Part shown: piece after piece, positions 15,364 to 18,842 of the stretch
Layout of the letters: every line of letters starts with the position of its first letter
Position numbering within the stretch: position 1 is the stretch's first letter
DNA from: Willaertia magna
Taxonomy: Eukaryota; Heterolobosea; Eutetramitea; Acrasida; Naegleriidae
DNA length: 18,842 bases
Direction of reading: 5' to 3'
Assembly (NCBI GenBank): GCA_902984215.1
Contig: CADWAF010001102.1
Coordinates: 1-18,842, forward strand
Translations under genes and position numbers: made by a program
Notes under the pieces: model-generated
The model's database searches: none
What the model was told of the DNA's origin: nothing
What the model saw: the letters and a program-made list of their open reading frames with translations, nothing else

Positions 15364-15711
15364 ACTAATACTATAGAACTTAATAAAACTACTAGTTGTA
15401 ATTCTGTTTTAATGAGATCGATTGGAAATAATTTATAAAATTTTTTAAAAAATAAAAAAAAAATGGATTCATTTATGATGAAATTTTTTCCTATTTCTAA
15501 TAACCAATAACAATAAAATTATTAGCACGAATAATTTTTTGTTATTTATTAGATTATTTAAGTATAAATAGTTAAAATTATTAGCACGAATAGTTTTAAT
15601 TATTATTTATTATACTTAAATTAGGTTTTTTTAAGGGTTGGTACAAATTTAAAAGTTTGTTATCGGATTAGTTTAGTTTTTGTCTTTAATAAACTTTGAA
15701 TTATTGTTGTA
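15341..15711 (+). repeat. 371-bp dispersed repeat, copy 2
   Basis: Gap-free match to 4637-5007, offset 10,704 bp. Its first 23 bases contain the stop of the transposase-like frame, so here the repeat is the 3' flank of that gene. The twin AGCACG hairpins are intact. To the right it meets a different sequence (ACATAAAAAACAAAGG) from that next to copy 1, so 15711 is a true repeat edge. Confidence 0.9.
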
Positions 15712-16310
15712 CATAAAAAACAAAGGTATTTATAAACATTTAATTAATTGGATTCTTTGAACAGTAGAAATATTGATATTTCTAATGTTTAATGCTGTAA
15801 CTAACTTCCTAATATCATTATAAATAATCCTGCAACTGCAATATCATCTATTTTAATTACCGCAACAAATAATGTTGTTCCTCAACCTAAAGTCTACACA
15901 AACAACTAGTACATTAATTCTATTCTATTATTTACTTCAGCATCACCAAGAAATGAAGATAGTGATTTACTTGTTGCAAGAATTTAGTTCAAGTAACTAA
16001 CAGTAATGTAGTTTTAAAGACAACTAATGCAATTACTCTTCAAATTATTGTTTACAAACAATGCAAATTACTTAGATACTGATACTTTCACTTTTAATAT
16101 TATTGATGGTTTAAATATTGCAACAATTAAATTCACTATTTACAATAACAAACCAGTTGTTAAACCATCAGCTGAAACATTCCACAGGAAACAAGCTAAA
16201 GATGTAGTCACAAGAAACTCAATTACATTGACTGACAGTGATAAAGAAGATACTTTCTCTTTAGTCAAAAGTTCACACCTTGTTTTTACTGTTGACACAT
16301 AAACATAAGA
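15712..16310 (+). pseudogene. Decayed cadherin-like sequence, left of the PI4-kinase fragment
   Basis: Pieces in changing frames read as the same repeat type as copy A: 'VQVTNSN...VLKTTNAITL' (about 15988-16045), then after a frameshift 'NNANYLDTDTFTFNIIDGLN' (about 16057-16116) and 'IKFTIYNNKPVVKPSAETFH'. TAA at 16300-16302 interrupts it. Positions 15951-16057 reappear inverted at 5003-5109. The first 150 bp are too degraded to read. Confidence 0.65.
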
Positions 16311-17130
16311 TAATTACAAAATCTGGAAATCAAATAACCTTAGAGTTGTAAGAGCAACAAGCTTACAATTTATTATTTTAATTATGAAAGAATTCCCTTC
16401 TTTGTATTGGAGTACAAGATGTTTATTTTCTTTATTGGAAATCCTATCTGCTTTATATCAAGTAATTTACATGTTTTCTAAAGAATCTATAGAAATTGCA
16501 ATCTTTTGTTGGGATTGTATTGCAGTTGCAAGAAACGATGAATATATTATTCCATTAATGACAGAAATATCTAATGCTTGGAAATATACTATTAAGAAAC
16601 GTTTAGGATTATTTACTGGAATAGAAGAAGAAGAAATTGAATTGGCAACATCTTCTGCACCAACCGTGACTGAAAGTGAATGAGTAGATGAAACCTTCTC
16701 TTATTGTATGTGGATTAACTTTCTCGGAGAAAGATTCCAAGCATTTGTTCTTAGTAACGCCTTTATTTCAATTTATTTAGATTTATTGTTGAATGCAAGT
16801 GAAGATATTCAATTACTTTCTAAATCTCATATCACCTTAGATACAAAATTCCATTTGTTATCATTAGCATTACAAATTTATAGAATTATTATTGACAATA
16901 GTTACAGATTTAGTTACACTGGTTCAACATCTAATGTTAACTCATTGGTTAATATGGCAGTTATTTTATAACATCGTACCTTCTCTATTTTACTTCATTG
17001 GTTTACTTTACATCCAATATGGTATGATCCAAAGAGTAATCATTTAGTTCAAGAAGATATTAAGGTATTACAAGACATTAAGAAAAGACTTGAAAGAGAA
17101 CAAAAAGAATTAAATAGATATCAACCAGTA
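16311..17130 (+). pseudogene. Fragment of phosphatidylinositol 4-kinase type III alpha (Stt4/PI4KA-like), helical region
   Basis: Three blocks in one frame match, from memory of the family, the helical region N-terminal to the kinase domain: 'FPSLYWSTRCLFSLLEILS' (family FPHLLWS...LDIL), then 'SIEIAIFCWDCIAVARNDEY', 'IPLMTEISNAWKYTIKKRLG', 'LFTG' (family ETALACWEWL...VPFMREMAGAWHMTV...GLF), then 'MWINFLGERFQAFVLSN' (family IWIDFLVQRFE), 'FHLLSLALQIYR' and 'WYDP' (family WYNP). The order is conserved but stretches between blocks are missing, and TGA (16681-16683) and TAA (16969-16971) interrupt the frame. The lipid-kinase domain is absent. In cells the enzyme makes PI4P at the plasma membrane; this fragment cannot. 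It passes in frame into cadherin-like sequence at about 17130 ('ATTDIFTYKIINGQ'). Confidence 0.75.
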
Positions 17131-18842
17131 GCTACTACAGATATCTTTACTTACAAAATCATTAATGGCCAAACAACTTCTGAACTTTATACAATTAGTA
17201 TTCACATTGGTAATACAGCCACAGTATCAAGGTATAAAATCTTGTAATATTTTAATTATTACAAAATGTACCTAAAACTGCTGGTTTGACACTTTAACTG
17301 TTTTAACATTAATTGATACTTTAATTTCTTATACAATTTCTGATGGTCGCGAAGAATACTGACGTCAAGTATTGGCTGGACAAGCTATTGATTTAACTTT
17401 AAGATTAACTGATGCAAATAGTGATATTTATTGTTATCATTGTCTCAGTAACTACTCAAAGTACTGCTGCTACTGTTTTATAGAATTCCGGAACAAAAGT
17501 TGTTAATTATAAGACTAAACAAGCTTAGAAAAGTACTGATTCATTTACTGTAACATTTACTGATAGATAGATACAACAAACAGCTGTATTTACAGTTCAA
17601 GTAACAAATAGTATTCCTGTTATTAAAACAATTACAAAGACAATCAAACATACTAAAGCATTAAATTATGCTTTAACCATTGTTGATTCAAATGATTCAA
17701 GCATTGTACTAACTGATGTAGATTCATCATTATTAACTATTTTTTCCATCGGTATTCCAGTAAAAGGTTTCGTAACAACTTAAATCAACTATTTTAATCA
17801 CTAAGAAACATGTATAAAAACTTACAAGTACACCAATTCAAGCATACAAATCCGATAAATCTTTACAAGATGAAGAATTAGTTAAATTATTAAAGATATC
17901 ATTGAAAATTGAAAAGAAGGAAGCATTTTAATTGATAAAACTCTTAATATCTATATTACAAATGCAGCTCCAGTTGCAAATTCAGATACTGTTACAAAAT
18001 TATGGAGAGAAACTTCATTTACTATTTCTCTATTATATAATGATGTTGATTCAAATTCTGATTCAATTATAATTACCTCAGTTTCAAGTTCAAAAAGTAT
18101 CTTGACTATTTCTCAAGATAAGAAGACTATCGCATATAACTATGGTGAAACTAAAGATGTTTTCTCTGAAATAATTACTTATACCATTATAGATGGTCCA
18201 GCAACTTTCACTTCAACTATCACAATCGATTTCATTAATACTACCCCAACAACTCAAGATTTATAAATGTAATTCTGCAGTTGTTGTTACTGATTTATTA
18301 AGCAAATATATTGATTCAAACTATGATTCATTAATCTTCCAAGGAGTTGATTCTGCAAGTAAAGGAACAGTTACTGTTACTAATGCTCAATTAGATGATA
18401 CTAGTTACACCCCAAGTACTTTAATTGCTTATACAAGTAAACCATTAAATGGCATATGGTCAATAACAGACTCATTCAATTATAAATGTTCTGATAGTTT
18501 AGTAACATCTACAGAAACAGTTTCAGTAACAATTACTAATACTCCTCCAACATGTGTAAACAAGACAAAGATTGTCACAAGAGATTATAACAATCCAAAT
18601 GTTCAAATTACCTCAACTGAATTATTAATCGGAACAACAAATACAAACTCAGATTCCCTTTCCGTTAGTAATATAGCTTAGTAGCAGGTTTTGATAGTTA
18701 ATTTTCAGTTATCCTACAATGTTCAAACGTTATTTTCTTTTATAGTCTATCCTACTCTAGTGTTCAAATATTTACCTACACCGTCACTGATAAACAACTT
18801 ACTGCAACCTGTAATTACGTAGTTAGTAGAATAATGGTGCAA
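17131..18842 (+). pseudogene. Decayed cadherin-like repeats, copy B, running off the window
   Basis: Repeat-like stretches continue in shifting frames: 'TDIFTYKIINGQTTSELYTI', 'STDSFTVTFTDR', 'AVFTVQVTNSIPVIKTI', then the block duplicated at 5573-6348, and finally 'SVQIFTYTVTDKQLTATCNY' at the edge. Stops and frameshifts occur throughout (for example TAG near 17527 and 17567, TAA near 17781 and 17813). The longest readable piece is 18253-18681, ending in TAG. The original gene must have been very long, with many 80-100-residue beta-sandwich repeats, and probably encoded a surface adhesion protein. Confidence 0.7.
17782..18564 (+). repeat. Duplicated cadherin-like block, copy B
   Basis: Partner of 5573-6348. 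It lacks the 7-bp deletion of copy A but has a CAA-to-TAA change near 17813 where copy A keeps CAA. Both copies share frameshifts near 'GCATTTTAATTGAT' and 'GATTTATAAATG', so they decayed in part before they were duplicated. Confidence 0.9.

Noticed and set aside
4637..15711. The 371-bp direct repeats as LTRs of one retrotransposon
   Set aside because: The region between them holds the 5' half of the kinase gene on the other strand and no reverse transcriptase, integrase or RNase H motif; copy 1 lies inside the insertion and copy 2 outside it.
5110..18842. A variant genetic code with TAA/TAG read as Gln, suggested by CAA-to-TAA changes
   Set aside because: Long intact genes use CAA for Gln and have no internal TAA or TAG; the cadherin-like stretches also contain frameshifts and TGA, so decay explains the stops.
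1..18842. tRNA or rRNA genes
   Set aside because: No B-box-like GGTTCGAATCC motif with matching arms and no conserved rRNA segment was seen on either strand.

Overview
The window looks like nuclear DNA of a very AT-rich protist, possibly an amoeba. It has two short GT-AG introns (35 and 43 nt), N/K/L-rich proteins, F-box and leucine-rich-repeat genes, a phosphatidylinositol 4-kinase fragment and no bacterial-style operons. Stops inside long intact genes are absent, so the standard code is assumed. The species cannot be named from the sequence.

Layout. 1-741: 3' part of a leucine-rich-repeat gene. 905-1265: a small ORF and a broken prolyl-4-hydroxylase-like fragment. 1266-2336: an F-box gene. 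2428-11159, minus strand: one three-exon kinase-like gene split in two by a 6,568-bp insertion (3673-10240), which is bounded by a 25-bp exact direct repeat (3648-3672 and 10241-10265). Removing the insert and one repeat copy joins the kinase frame exactly (2,061 nt, 687 codons). The insert carries an 11-bp minisatellite, a 371-bp dispersed repeat with twin hairpins, a broken cadherin-like stretch, a 26-bp palindromic tandem repeat and one intact 964-codon gene for an unknown Cys/His-rich protein. 11362-15363: a very AT-rich, intronless cluster with a split gene of unknown function and three overlapping reading frames that look like one AT-hook/transposase-like gene broken by two -1 shifts in homopolymer runs. 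15341-15711: second copy of the 371-bp repeat. 15712-18842: decayed cadherin-like repeat sequence with a piece of a PI4-kinase type III alpha gene embedded in it.

The main result is the clean insertion into the kinase gene. Its only intact ORF encodes an unrecognised protein with three C-x9-C-x6/7-C-x1/2-H knuckles, which makes it the candidate mobility protein of an undescribed large element. The repeats shared between the insert and the right end of the window (371 bp direct; 107 bp inverted; about 780 bp direct) show that this locus was built by repeated duplication and insertion. No homology search could be run, so family names for weak cases are inference.
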